From Bacteroidota bacterium (GTDB taxonomy: Bacteria > Bacteroidota > Bacteroidia > AKYH767-A > OLB10), in NCBI GenBank assembly GCA_016722525.1, contig JADKJB010000013.1, positions 62,001 to 126,000 on the forward strand: a stretch of DNA of 64,000 bases, given 5' to 3'. A model generated the notes under the pieces. It was not told the origin of the DNA and ran no database searches. It was given only the letters and a program-made list of their open reading frames with translations. A program made the translations under genes and the position numbers. Shown in pieces: positions 40,151 to 50,818 of the stretch. The stretch's first letter is position 1; each line of letters begins with the position of its first letter.

Positions 40151-40181
40151 TTGTATTAGTTCACTTTTAATCCTATATTTG
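40151..40181 (+). promoter_or_regulatory. promoter of secDF
   Basis: TTG (40151-40153), a 20-nt spacer and TATATTTG (40174-40181) match both halves of the Bacteroidota promoter, 40 nt before the secDF start codon. The remainder of the 376-bp gap 39845-40220, between divergent genes, holds no gene that I can see. Confidence 0.75.
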
Positions 40182-40220
40182 CGGGCTCAAAAAAAATCAG
40201 AAAACTAATAATTTATATTC

Positions 40221-43214
40221 ATGCAAAGTAAAGGCGCTATTAAGTTTCTTGCGATTGTTCTGGCAATAGTTTGTGTTTACCAATTGTCTTTTACATTGGT
40301 TACCAAAATTATAGAAAGTAATGCAAAAGAAGCAACAGGTCAGGATCCAAAAGCTTATCAAGCTTATATTGATTCCATTTCAGGAGAACCGGCTTATAAT
40401 TTAGGAGTTAAAAATTACACCTTCCAGGAATGTAAGGAACGTGAAATGAATTTGGGATTGGATCTCAAGGGTGGAATGAACGTTACCCTCGAGGTATCTG
40501 TTATTGACCTTATTAAATCAATGGCCAACAATAGTCCGGATCCTACTTTTAATAAAGCTCTTGCTGATGCTCAAAGTCTTCAAAAGAATAGCCAAAAAGA
40601 TTTCGTTACCCTCTTTGGCGAAGCCTTTGAAAAAACCGATCCCAATGCAAAACTTGCAGCCATATTCAGTACTATCGATTTGCAGGATAGAATTTCCTTC
40701 AATTCTACGAATAACGATGTTATTAAAATAATAAAAGAAGAGTCTGATGCAGCTATTAGCCGCTCATTTAATATCCTGCGCACCAGAATTGATAAATTCG
40801 GTGTTACTCAACCCAATATTCAGCAATTAGGTTCTGGTAAAATTCTGGTAGAACTTCCCGGTGTAAAAGAACCTGAAAGGGTTCGTAAGCTTCTCCAAGG
40901 AACTGCTAAATTAGAATTCTGGGAAACGTGGGAAAATAAAGATGTATTTGACTATCTGAATTCAGTAAACGAAAATCTTAAAAATGCCAATAAAAAGGAT
41001 TCTATGCTGAGTTCCCTTGTTGGTGATACTACATCTTTAGCTCTTGATTCATCTAAGTTAACTACTGATTCAACAGTTACTGCTGCTGCCGATACCTCTA
41101 AGCCTGCACTTTTAGATCAGATAAAAAGTGATTCTTCAACTTCTGCAAGCGATACTTCTGCAAAATCATTTGCTCAGTTTGCTAAAGAAAATCCCTTGTT
41201 TGCTGTTTTAAGTCCTGCTATTTTTCAAAACCAACAAGGTCAAAGTGAATACCAAAAAGGTCCCGTTATTGGATATTCTTTAGTAAAAGATACTGCTAAA
41301 GTAAATGCTATTTTTAATAGCGAATCTATAAAAGCAATTCTTCCTAAAAATATGAAATTCCTTTGGGGTGTTAAGCCTCCAAGCAAGGAATCAAAAGCTT
41401 TCGAATTAATTGCCATAAAAACCAGTGGACGCGATAATTTGTCACCTTTAGATGGAGGAGCAATTTCAGATGCACGTCAGGATTTTGGACAATTCAACGG
41501 AAAGCCGGAAATATCTATGCGAATGAACCCTGAAGGTGCACAAACATGGAGAAGACTTACCGCAGAGAATATCGGAAAAAGTATTGCTATTGTGTTGGAT
41601 GAAAGTGTGTATTCTTTTCCAACAGTTCAAGGTGAAATTGCCGGTGGTAGTTCTTCCATTACCGGAAATTTTGAAATTAACGAAGCCAAAGATTTAGCGA
41701 ATATTCTGAAAGCCGGTAAATTGCCTGCACCTGCTAAAATTGTTGAAGAAGCCATTGTTGGTCCTTCACTCGGGAAGAAGCTATCAGCTCAGGTTTGATC
41801 TCCTTTGTGATTGCTCTCCTGCTCATTTTGGTTTTCATGATTTTCTATTACAGCAATGCAGGATGGGTCGCCGATCTGGCTCTTTTTGCAAACATTTTCT
41901 TTGTTTTTGGAGTGCTCGCCTCTTTAGGTGCGGTGCTTACTCTGCCTGGTATTGCGGGTATCGTGCTTACTTTAGGTATGGCCGTTGATGCAAACATTCT
42001 TATTTATGAAAGGATTCGTGAAGAGCTGAGGGCCGGAAAAGGCATCAGGCTGGCTATTTCTGATGGATTTAAAATGGCTTATTCTTCTATTATTGACTCC
42101 AACGTTACTACGCTCCTTTCAGGTGTGATTTTATATGTGTTCGGTTCAGGACCTATTCAAGGCTTTGCCACAACGCTTATTATTGGTATCCTTACTTCTT
42201 TATTTTCTGCCATCTTTATTACCAGGTTGATTTTTGAATGGCGTCTTTCAAAAAACAAGGTCATTAATTTCTCTACCAAAATGACTGAAAATGCATTTAA
42301 AAACATCAATTTCAATTGGGTGTCAAACAGGAAAATCTATTACATGATTTCAGGAACTGTTATTTTGATCGGAATTGGTTCTATGATTTTTAGAGGATTT
42401 AGCACAGGTGTTGATTTTAAAGGCGGCCGTTCTTATGTGGTCAGATTTGAACAGCCTGTTGAAACTTCTGATGTGAGAGAAAAGCTCGCTTCTCCATTCA
42501 CATCTGCTCCTGAAGTGAAAACTTTTGGTGCCAGTAATCAAGTAAAGATAACTACCTCTTATCTTATTGAAGATAATTCTGAATCGGCCGACTCTCAGGT
42601 ACAAACTGCTCTTGTCTCCGGACTTGGCATTAAGCCTGAACAAATAATGAGCTCTCAAAAAGTAGGTCCTACTGTTGCCGATGATATAAAGGTGTCTGCT
42701 GCCTACGCTGTTATCTTCTCCATGCTTGTAATATTCCTCTATATCGTTTTTCGTTTCCGTAAATGGGCTTTTCGGACTTGGGGCATTAATTGCTTTGGTA
42801 CACGATGTTTTGATATTGTTGTCACTATTCTCTTTATTCTGGGGTATCCTGCCTTTCTCACTTGAAATCGATCAGGCCTTCATTGCCGCAATTCTTACTG
42901 TGATGGGTTATTCTATTAACGATACGGTGGTTGTATTCGATAGGGTCAGAGAATTTTTAGGAATTCATCATAAGTCGGAATTGAAAAAAGTAATCAACGA
43001 CGCATTAAATGCTACATTGAGTCGTACTATTAACACTTCGTTAACGATTTTCTTTGTACTCTTCGCAATATTTGTTTTTGGTGGTGAAGTAATCAGAGGA
43101 TTCTCTTTTGCCTTGTTGATTGGTATCGTTGTAGGAACGTATTCTTCGCTTTGTATTGCAACACCAATCGTGGTTGACTTCATGAAAAATCCTGAACCTC
43201 AGGTAAAAAAATAA
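40221..43214 (+). CDS. secDF: protein translocase SecDF, fused (frameshifted)
   Basis: Inner-membrane proton-driven accessory of the Sec translocon, with SecD and SecF joined as usual in Bacteroidota. The SecD part has NLGLDLKGGMNVTLEV, a long periplasmic domain (an unusual Ser/Thr/Asp-rich insert at about residues 265-315) and LGMAVDANILIYERIREE. The SecF part has STGVDFKGGRSYVVRF and MGYSINDTVVVFDRVRE. Two shifts, a missing G near 41780 (LGEEAISSGL) and an extra base near 42772 (FGLGALIALVHDV), split it into three frames. About 997 residues after repair. It is essential or near-essential, so the shifts are probably errors. Confidence 0.93.
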
Positions 43215-43239
43215 TTGTAAAGCAATTTCATTAAAAATA

Positions 43240-43268
43240 AAAAAACCATCTCAATCAGATGGTTTTTT
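43240..43268. terminator. bidirectional terminator between secDF and yitT-like gene
   Basis: A 12-bp stem (AAAAAACCATCT / AGATGGTTTTTT) with a 5-nt loop lies between the convergent secDF (stop at 43214) and the YitT-family gene (stop at 43290). A/T tails on both sides let it act in both directions. Confidence 0.85.
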
Positions 43269-43289
43269 TATTTTTATTTCGGTGAAATT

Positions 43290-44177
43290 TCATCCCAATC
43301 TTCTTCTTTTTATAGTTCCTCCTTTTGTATCATTCACAGTATTCATCACTAAAAAAGCTTTTGAATCAATCTTTTCAATTTCACTTTTTAGTCGGATAAT
43401 TTCAAGGTTGGTAACAACTGTAAAAATAACATCTATCTCTTTCTCTTCCTCTCCTTTTTTTCTATAACCGCCCTTTCCTTTATAAACGGTTACCCCCCGC
43501 CCCAGCTTCTCTGTGATCATTTTTCGCACTTCCTCACTGCGTGATGAAATAATAGTTACTCCCGTGTATTCCTCTATTCCATGAACTACAAAATCAATGG
43601 TTCGGGAAGCCGCCAGATAGGTTAACAGAGAATAAAGCGCTGGCTCAATACCAAGTAAGAAACCAGCGAAAGAAAAGATGATAATGTTTATAATTAAAAT
43701 GATTCCTCCAATACTCACTGGTGTTTTTTTGCTCAGGTAGAGTGCTAGTATTTCGGTGCCATCAATTACACAACCCCCTCTTACTGCAAGTCCAATCCCT
43801 AACCCTAAAAAGAACCCTCCAAACACCGAAATCAATAACTTGTCATTCGTCACTATTTCGAAATCAAAGAAGTAAAGCCCAAGCGCCAGCCCCAAAATGG
43901 CTGAAATGGTTTTGATGGCAAAGTTTCTGCCTAATTGAAAATAGCCAACAATGACAAATGGAATATTAAATAGTACAATCAGCATGGGAAGGCTGATGTG
44001 AGTGAGTTGTGCAACCAGCAATGAAATTCCGGTAACACCCCCGTCAATGAAGTTGTTGGGGATAAGAAAACCTTTTAAACCGATTCCGGCTGCAACAATC
44101 CCAAATAGAATGAGAAAAAAATCTGAAACAATATGTTTCCTGAAAACTAATTTACGATAAGTTTTCTTCGACATCAT
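43290..44177 (-). CDS. YitT family membrane protein
   Basis: About 295 residues. Five to six membrane helices of the YitT/DUF161 family (FGIVAAGIGLKGFLIPNN, DGGVTGISLLVAQLT and RGGCVIDGTEILALYLS) are followed by the soluble DUF2179 domain (GVTIISSRSEEVRKMITEKL and RGVTVYKGKGGYRKKGEEE). Function is unknown, possibly transport. ATG ATG at 44177/44174 begins MSKKTYRKLVFRKH; the longer frame upstream is not conserved in character. Confidence 0.85.
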   Translation of the reverse strand: MMSKKTYRKLVFRKHIVSDFFLILFGIVAAGIGLKGFLIPNNFIDGGVTGISLLVAQLTHISLPMLIVLFNIPFVIVGYFQLGRNFAIKTISAILGLALGLYFFDFEIVTNDKLLISVFGGFFLGLGIGLAVRGGCVIDGTEILALYLSKKTPVSIGGIILIINIIIFSFAGFLLGIEPALYSLLTYLAASRTIDFVVHGIEEYTGVTIISSRSEEVRKMITEKLGRGVTVYKGKGGYRKKGEEEKEIDVIFTVVTNLEIIRLKSEIEKIDSKAFLVMNTVNDTKGGTIKRRRLG

Positions 44178-44286
44178 TGTGGCTCTTTTCCCATCTTTGC
44201 TTTTGTTTCTATTCCTTTGAGATGCCAAAATTAGCAATTGATGTCTGATATTTATTAAAATGATCCTAATCACATCCTGCTATTTG

Positions 44287-44294
44287 TACCTTTG
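44287..44294 (+). promoter_or_regulatory. TAnnTTTG -7 box upstream of tatA
   Basis: TACCTTTG matches the consensus, with its final G exactly 20 nt before the tatA ATG at 44314. No convincing -33 TTG. Confidence 0.45.
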
Positions 44295-44313
44295 TGCTTA
44301 GAAAAGCCCTAAA

Positions 44314-44571
44314 ATGATCTGTATAATTCTTTTTCTGGAAAGCATCGGTACCGGTGAACTCATGATTATCATGTTGTTTATTTTGTTTTTCTTCGGTTCA
44401 AAAAAAATCCCTGAATTAGCTAAAGGCCTGGGTAAAGGTATGCGTGAAATGAAAGATGCCGTGCAGGGAATTGAAAGGGATATTAAGCAGGGAATTAATC
44501 TGGATGAAGAAAAAAAAATGATTGACGACGTCAAAAAAAATATTGAAAAGACCAAGGATGAACTAAAGTGA
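44314..44571 (+). CDS. tatA: twin-arginine translocase subunit TatA/TatE
   Basis: 85 residues. One N-terminal membrane helix (GTGELMIIMLFILFFFG) is followed by the hinge FGSKKIPELAKGLGKGMREMKDA, typical of TatA/TatE, and a charged amphipathic tail. It forms the pore-like component for folded-protein export. No tatC is in the window. The start at 44314 is supported by the -7 box 20 nt upstream. Confidence 0.92.
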   Translation: MICIILFLESIGTGELMIIMLFILFFFGSKKIPELAKGLGKGMREMKDAVQGIERDIKQGINLDEEKKMIDDVKKNIEKTKDELK

Positions 44572-44630
44572 TTGTTTTTTGTTTAAATGATAGTGCGTTA
44601 TTATTTAATTTATGAGTCCTTCTTTTTAAA

Positions 44631-45919
44631 ATGCAAGACCTGTTAATTCCATCATCTCCTAAGAAACGAGTAGTAATTGTTGGTGGTGGCTTTGGCGGTA
44701 TTAATCTGGTTAAAAAATTGCATCGAAAAGGGTTTCAGATTGTTCTGATCGATAAAAATAATTACCACACTTTTCAACCACTACTGTATCAGGTAGCAAC
44801 CGGCGGATTGGAAGCCGATTCTATTGCCTATCCGTTGCGCAAAATATTTCAAGGGTATGCTGATTTTGTTTTTAGAATGGCGAATTTGGAATCAGTAAAC
44901 CTTACTGAGAAAAGTATTTGTACCAATATCGGCACCATCTCTTATGATTACCTGGTAATAGCGGCCGGATCCATAAATAATTTTTTTGGTATGGATAATC
45001 TTGCAGCCAATGCAATGCCCATGAAATCGCTTACTGAAGCTCTTGATCTGAGGAGCCTGATTTTGCAAAATGTTGAAAGCTCTTTAACAACTCTTGAAAA
45101 TAATGACAAGTACCTAAATTTTGTAGTAGCAGGAGGTGGTCCAACCGGAGTTGAAACCGCAGGGGCTCTCAGTGAACTAAAAAAGCATGTATTGCCAAAC
45201 GATTATCCTGAATTGAATTTTAAAAATGCAAGAATAATTTTGATTGAATCCGGCTCTCGCCTATTGGCAGGAATGTCAGAATCCGCTTCTTCGAAGGCAC
45301 AATTGGCTTTGGAAAAATGGGAGTTGAAGTGCTTTTAAATATTGCAGTGAAAGATTATGATGGACAAAAGGTGTATCTTTCAAACGGAAGTGAGATACCT
45401 GCTAAAAGTTTTATCTGGTCAGCAGGAGTGAAGGGGCAGGATGTAAGAGGCCTTGATGGTTCTGTTATTGCAAAAGGAAATCGTATAGTTGTTGATCGAT
45501 TCAATCGTATTGCAGCTGCCAATGAAGTATTTGCTTTGGGAGATATTGCCTTAATGAAGGATGAAGATTACCCAAACGGTCATCCAATGGTTGCTCAGGT
45601 AGCTATTCAACAGGCTACTAATCTGGCAAAAAATCTGGTGGCTTTGCAAAAATCTCATTCACTCACCCCATTTAAATATAAGGATCTAGGCTCAATGGCT
45701 ACCATTGGCCGGAATAAGGCCGTGGCCGATATTGCATTTTTTCGACTCCATGGTTTTATTGCCTGGTTTTTATGGTTGGTTATTCATCTTATGACGTTGG
45801 TTGGGTTTAGAAATCGTGTAGTAGTGCTTGTTAACTGGTTTTTGAGCTATATGTCCTATGACCGAGCTATACGACTCATTGTTCGGCCTTTTAACTTGAA
45901 TGTAAGTAGGAGGGGATAA
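44631..45919 (+). CDS. ndh: type II NADH dehydrogenase-like oxidoreductase (frameshifted)
   Basis: A FAD/NAD(P)-dependent oxidoreductase of about 429 residues. The first frame has the FAD fold (VVIVGGGFGGINLVKKL), the NYHTFQPLLYQVATGGLE motif and the NAD fold (FVVAGGGPTGVETAGALSE). An A5/A6 run near 45320 shifts the frame (LEKW against LEKMGVEVL). The second frame has VFALGDIALM, AQVAIQQATNLAKNL and a C-terminal membrane-binding helix pair (FIAWFLWLVIHLMTLVGF). It should pass electrons from NADH to quinone without proton pumping. Confidence 0.9.
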
Positions 45920-46090
45920 TCCTGTCTTCCGAAACTTTTTGACGGATTCTACAAATTTTACCTTGCATTTACTCCCGATAAGTCCTGAATCTTATTTTTA
46001 TGATAATTTTAGTGATTTCGATAAAAAATAGCACTATTTCTTCAAATTGACTTCATTTTTTAACAAATTGTTGAAAAAAATATGTTTTTC

Positions 46091-46122
46091 TTGACAGCCC
46101 CCCCTAAATAATAGTACATTTG
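46091..46122 (+). promoter_or_regulatory. promoter of glutamine synthetase
   Basis: TTG (46091-46093), a 21-nt spacer and TACATTTG (46115-46122). The final G is exactly 20 nt before the start codon at 46142. Confidence 0.72.
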
Positions 46123-46141
46123 TCGAAAATTATTAAAAAAA

Positions 46142-48336
46142 ATGGCAATTCTACGTTTTAAAGCATTGGAAAGCGCCCTGGAGCGCACTCCTATAACGGT
46201 GGTTCCACCTCCGGGCAAAATTTCTGATTATTTCGGTCAAAATGTTTTCGATAAGGAAACTATGCAGAAATATCTCTCTAAAGAACCCTTTAAACAAGTG
46301 CTGGAAGCAGTTGAAAGCGGCCAGCAAATTGAACGAAGGGTCGCTGAACCAGTTGCTACTTCAATGATGACATGGGCAATATCTAAAGGCGCTACGCATT
46401 ATACGCATTGGTTTCAACCTTTGACAGGCTCCACGGCCGAAAAACACGATTCTTTTTTTTTGAATTGGGAGATGGTAACCGTCCTATTGAGAATTTTTCA
46501 TCCAGTGCCCTCGTACAACAAGAGCCTGACGCCTCCAGCTTTCCCAGCGGAGGCATCCGTAATACGTTCGAAGCCCGCGGTTATACTGCCTGGGATCCTA
46601 CTTCGCCTGCATTTATTATGGAAAGCACTTCAGGGAAAACACTTTGTATTCCAACCATTTTTGTGTCCTATACAGGTGAAACTCTTGACTATAAAGCACC
46701 TCTGTTAAAAGCATTGAATGAACTCGATCAAGCAGCAGTTCCCGTATGCCAGTACTTCGATAAAAATGTGACTAAAGTTCATGCTACATTAGGAATAGAA
46801 CAAGAATATTTTCTGATTGATATTGCTATGTTCAATGCAAGACCCGATATAGAAACCACAGGCCGCACTGTTTTTGGACACATCCCTGCCAAAGGCCAGC
46901 AATTAGAAGATCACTATTTCGGTTCTATCCCCGCAAGGGCTTATGCCTTTATGGTGGAATTCGAAATTGAAGCTTTTAAATTAGGTATTCCTTTGAAAAC
47001 ACGTCATAATGAAGTTGCACCTAGTCAGTTCGAATGTGCTCCGGTTTTTGAAGAAATTAATCTCGCTGTTGATCACAATCAATTGCTCATGGACGTGATG
47101 GATAAAGTTGCACGTCGCCATAATTTTAAAGTATTACTTCATGAAAAACCTTATGCAGGAATCAATGGATCCGGTAAGCATAATAACTGGTCGCTCACAA
47201 CTAACACTGGCAAAAATTTATTATCTCCCGGAAATTCCCCAAAAACGAATCTTCAATTTTTGACTTTCTTTGTCAATATCATTCGGGCTGTTTATGAACA
47301 TGGCGATTTGATGCGTGCCAGCATTGCTTCAGCAAGTAACGATCATCGCCTGGGTGCTAATGAAGCGCCTCCTGCTATTATGTCTATTTTTCTTGGCTCT
47401 CAATTAAGTGAAGTGTTGGATGAGATTGAAAAAACAGTGGCGAAAGATAAATTGAGTCCTGAAGAAAAGACACAGATCAAACTCAACATTGGTCGTATAC
47501 CTGAAATTCTACTCGATAATACCGATCGTAATCGTACTTCTCCTTTTGCTTTTACAGGAAATAAATTTGAATTCCGTGCCGTGGGTTCTTCTGCCAATTC
47601 ATCAAGTGCAATGTTGGTTTTAAATACTATTGTTGCCAATCAGCTGAAAGAGTTTGCCAAGGAAGTGGATGCAATGATTGCAAAGGATGTTAAAAAGGAT
47701 GAGGCTATCATGAAAGTGCTTCGAAAATATATTGTTGAGTCAAAAGCGATTCGTTTTGAAGGTAACGGGTATAGCGATGAGTGGGTGAAAGAAGCTAAAA
47801 AACGTGGTCTTTCCAACTTCACAACTACACCTCCTGCTCTTGACGCTTATATCTCAAAAAAATCGAAGGAGTTATTTAAAAGAAATAACATTTTCACTGA
47901 AAGAGAACTCGAAGCGCGACATGATATCCTGCTCGAAACTTATACTAAAAAAATTCAAATCGAGTCACGTATTGTTGGTACTCTCTCACTCAATCACATT
48001 ATCCCTACTGCAATTAAATATCAATCTGATTTGATCAATAATGTGGCTGGCTTGAAATCACTAGGGCTCCTGGCTGATTCCTATAAAACTCAATTAGATA
48101 TTATTAAGGAAATTTCAGAACATGTTTTGGTAATCAAAGAAAAAACGGATTCCATGGTGAATGAAAGACGATTGGCCAATAAAGTCGATGATGCAAGAGA
48201 AAAGGCAATTGCTTATTGTGATAAGGTAAAGCCGCATTTCGATGAAATAAGATACCATGTTGATAAATTGGAATTGCTGATTGATGATACTTATTGGCCC
48301 CTGCCAAAATACAGGGAGATGCTGACTGTAAGGTAG
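46142..48336 (+). CDS. glnN: glutamine synthetase type III (frameshifted)
   Basis: ATP-dependent glutamate-ammonia ligase of the large dodecameric GSIII class; about 730 residues, normal for GSIII. The N-terminal domain has KISDYFGQNVFDKETMQKYL. The catalytic region has HATLGIEQEYFLID, HNEVAPSQFECAPVFEE and LLHEKPYAGINGSGKHNNWS. A T9 run near 46452 breaks the frame (KHDSFF then ELGDGNRPIENF). The C-terminal domain has RRLANKVDDAREKAIAY. It stands alone with its own promoter and terminator. Confidence 0.95.
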
Positions 48337-48344
48337 TTATCAAG

Positions 48345-48389
48345 AAAAGCAAAGCGGCCGTGGATTTTTTCTGTGGCCGCTTTGCTTTT
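48345..48389 (+). terminator. terminator of glutamine synthetase
   Basis: A 15-bp stem (AAAAGCAAAGCGGCC / GGCCGCTTTGCTTTT) begins 9 nt past the GS stop codon and is followed by T residues. Confidence 0.85.
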
Positions 48390-48434
48390 GTAATAAATGA
48401 CAAAAATCATATACTTCTTTTGTTGCAAATGTTG

Positions 48435-48442
48435 TACATTTG
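48435..48442 (+). promoter_or_regulatory. TAnnTTTG -7 box at start of metal-locus gene 1
   Basis: TACATTTG matches the consensus. Its final G is 8 nt before the ATG at 48450, so the transcript would be almost leaderless. No clear -33 TTG at the right distance. Confidence 0.45.
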
Positions 48443-48449
48443 TGTGCTC

Positions 48450-48812
48450 ATGAAGATATTTAGTGCAATTTTAATATTTAGTGTTTTACTGCAGGTTTTC
48501 AGTAAACAATTGCTATTTGTAGATTTTCTGGTGAATAAAAACTTTATTGCAACTGTACTGTGTGAAAATAAATCAGTGCCTCAAAAGCATTGTGAAGGGA
48601 AGTGTCATTTAAAAAAAATGTTGGATAAAGATTCTAAACAAAAAGATGAAAATTCCCAAAAATCAAAATCAATCTCTGAAGTGTTTTTTTGGAGAGGTGA
48701 AACTTTTTACCTCAATTTTGCATTAAGTTATTTAGGCGATATTTCTTTTCAATACCATAGAAATGAGTCTCAAAAATTCCCACTCTCTGTTTTTAGACCA
48801 CCCTCTTGCTAG
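48450..48812 (+). CDS. small Cys/His-motif membrane or exported protein
   Basis: 120 residues. An N-terminal hydrophobic segment (MKIFSAILIFSVLLQVFS) could be a signal peptide or anchor. The conserved-looking core has Cys38, His47-Cys48, and Cys52-His53 in VLCENKSVPQKHCEGKCHLKK, spacing that suggests metal binding. A lysine-rich stretch and a short hydrophobic tail follow. It precedes the mbnP-family gene by about 220 nt on the same strand. I do not know a named family. A metal role is inferred from the motif and context. The longer frame from 48294 overlaps the GS gene and is rejected. Confidence 0.65.
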   Translation: MKIFSAILIFSVLLQVFSKQLLFVDFLVNKNFIATVLCENKSVPQKHCEGKCHLKKMLDKDSKQKDENSQKSKSISEVFFWRGETFYLNFALSYLGDISFQYHRNESQKFPLSVFRPPSC

Positions 48813-49032
48813 TTTTGTTGTTCCTTTTGTAAACTATACAAACTGCAATTTGTTTTTATAAGGTGATTGTTTATTTCTGTTTTTTTTACAAAACAGATTA
48901 AATCTGAATGGTCTTTTATGAAAATGTTTAATTGCAAAAAGTTTACGCTATAAATTACGTAGAAACGTATTTTGCAACACCCAAACAACTAAACAGTACA
49001 TAAATAACTAAATTTATATTTATTCAAATACC

Positions 49033-49824
49033 ATGAAAACTAAAATAACATCAAAATTTCTTTCCTTGCTATTTCTTGCCGGTGCTTCTGTATTCACTGC
49101 ATGTAAAGATGACGACCCGGACCCAATTCCTCCTGTTGTAAATGTGCTTCCTAAACTCACTTTAGAATTGGATCATCTCGCAGGCGCTTCTAAATTCTAT
49201 CTTGATTCAACTTACACCAATGAGAATGGCGATCAATTTACCGCTACTTTGTTTAAGTATTATATATCAAATATCAGATTGGTGAAAACGGATAACTCTA
49301 TTGTTACACTTCCTAATACCTATTTCCTGGTTAATCAAGATGATGAAGAGTCGATGGCCATAAAAATGGATAGCCTGCCTCTTGGACTTTTTAAATCAAT
49401 CAAATTCATGATTGGTGTTGATAGCACACGAAATGTCAGCGGAGCCCAAACTGGTGCTCTCGATCCAACGAATGGTATGTTTTGGAGCTGGACTACCGGG
49501 TATATTTTCTTGAAACTGGAAGGAACCTCTCCTGTGATTCCAACAGTTTCTAATGAATTTACATTTCACATTGGAGGTTTCAAAGGAGCTAATATTAATT
49601 ATAAAGAACTGGAAATTCCGTTCAACGGAGATATTCTTACTCTTAATTATAATAAGCAACCTGAATTGCATTTTGTAGTGGATGTTTTAGAAATCTTTAA
49701 AAATCCAACAACTATCAATTTGGCAACATTCCCTTCAACAGTGATGAGTCCTAATGCAAGTGCATCTTCACTGGCAACTAATTATGCGGATATGTTTACC
49801 TATGATCACATGCACGACGAATAG
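49033..49824 (+). CDS. mbnP: MbnP-family copper-binding lipoprotein
   Basis: 263 residues. A lipoprotein signal ends FTAC, and the mature N-terminus CKDDDPDP matches the K-(D/E)2 surface-export signal described in Bacteroidota. The body has LTLELDHLAGASKFYLD, LFKYYISNIRLVKTD, the DSLPLGLFKSIKFMIGVDSTRN segment, and GMFWSWTTGYIFLKLEG (Trp151 and Trp153). These are features of the MbnP family, copper-binding proteins linked to methanobactin in methanotrophs and found in other phyla. The usual diheme partner MbnH is absent from the window. Cellular role here is inferred as surface metal binding. Confidence 0.85.
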   Translation: MKTKITSKFLSLLFLAGASVFTACKDDDPDPIPPVVNVLPKLTLELDHLAGASKFYLDSTYTNENGDQFTATLFKYYISNIRLVKTDNSIVTLPNTYFLVNQDDEESMAIKMDSLPLGLFKSIKFMIGVDSTRNVSGAQTGALDPTNGMFWSWTTGYIFLKLEGTSPVIPTVSNEFTFHIGGFKGANINYKELEIPFNGDILTLNYNKQPELHFVVDVLEIFKNPTTINLATFPSTVMSPNASASSLATNYADMFTYDHMHDE

Positions 49825-49840
49825 TTTTAAATAAAAATTT

Positions 49841-49873
49841 GCCCCTACTTTACATTACAAGTAAAGTAGGGGC
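49841..49873 (+). promoter_or_regulatory. intercistronic hairpin between mbnP and barrel gene
   Basis: A perfect 13-bp stem (GCCCCTACTTTAC / GTAAAGTAGGGGC) with a 7-nt loop, 16 nt after the mbnP stop and 14 nt before the next start. No T tract follows on the plus strand, so it may stabilise or attenuate the transcript rather than end it. Confidence 0.6.
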
Positions 49874-49886
49874 TTAAAGAAAATTT

Positions 49887-50816
49887 ATGAGAATATTTTT
49901 TATACTTGTTTTAATAGGCTCAAATTGTATCTATTCATACGGATGTGATTTTTGCAACTGTTACCTGGGACTAAATCCCGGCTATAATAAAAACACTATT
50001 GGAGTTCGTGGTAATCTTAGGTTTGCTTCCCTCAATATTCCGTCTCCAACTTTGCGGTTATCTCATCTAGGACATGGTGAAACAACACCCACAACCGGAG
50101 GTGAACTGAAAGAAACATTCGCAAGCATGGAAATTTTTGCACGAATTTATCCGATTTCGAAATTGCAATTGATATTCAACATGCCTTATTCAGTGAATAC
50201 TATTGAATACCACGATACCAGTGAAACTCGTTCCGGTTTGTCAGATATGACTCTCTTAGCTATGTATCAGCTTGCCAACACCATGCCTCTTGATTCCGGT
50301 TCGGTAAGACACAGGGTTTTTGCCGGAGTTGGGATAAAACTTCCTACAGGAAAATATGAGGCGCCAGATGACGTTACTATCCCAATGGCCGATCACTTGT
50401 ATTCCGGAACTGGCAGTACTGATGTTATTTTCGCTGTTTCCTATTTGGGTAAATTGAATAAATTAGGATGGAATGCCGATATGAATTTTAAAATTAATTC
50501 TGAGAATAATCTTAATTATAAATATGGTAATTCAGTAAATTTTACACCAAGATTGTTTTATGAATTCAAATTGCATGCTTTAACCATCTATCCACATATT
50601 GGAGCTGCCTATGAAAGTGGAGACACCGATGAATTGGATGGATTAGAGCAATCCGATACCGGAGGTGAAATTATTTATGGGTCGGCCGGAATAGATTGGT
50701 ATTTTAATATATTTTCTATTGCTTCTGAACTGAAGTTGCCACTTTACAATGACCTAGCCAGTGGAATGCCTGTTGATAAATCATGGTTTATTGCATCTGT
50801 TAATATCCATTTCTAA
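49887..50816 (+). CDS. outer-membrane beta-barrel protein with N-terminal CxxCxC
   Basis: 309 residues. The signal peptide is followed by Cys20, Cys23 and Cys25 in GCDFCNCYLGLNPGYNKN, at the very N-terminus of the mature protein. The rest alternates short strands and turns and ends in Phe (ASVNIHF), as outer-membrane barrels do; GVGIKLPTGKYEAPDD resembles transporter-type porins. Its place between two predicted surface lipoproteins suggests a channel or receptor for metal. The family has no name that I can recall. Barrel nature is well supported; metal transport is a hypothesis. Confidence 0.75.
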   Translation: MRIFFILVLIGSNCIYSYGCDFCNCYLGLNPGYNKNTIGVRGNLRFASLNIPSPTLRLSHLGHGETTPTTGGELKETFASMEIFARIYPISKLQLIFNMPYSVNTIEYHDTSETRSGLSDMTLLAMYQLANTMPLDSGSVRHRVFAGVGIKLPTGKYEAPDDVTIPMADHLYSGTGSTDVIFAVSYLGKLNKLGWNADMNFKINSENNLNYKYGNSVNFTPRLFYEFKLHALTIYPHIGAAYESGDTDELDGLEQSDTGGEIIYGSAGIDWYFNIFSIASELKLPLYNDLASGMPVDKSWFIASVNIHF

Positions 50817-50818
50817 AT

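Noticed and set aside
48294..48449. Upstream extension of the small Cys-rich protein
   Set aside because: It overlaps the glutamine synthetase end and its terminator; the ATG at 48450 follows a -7 box.
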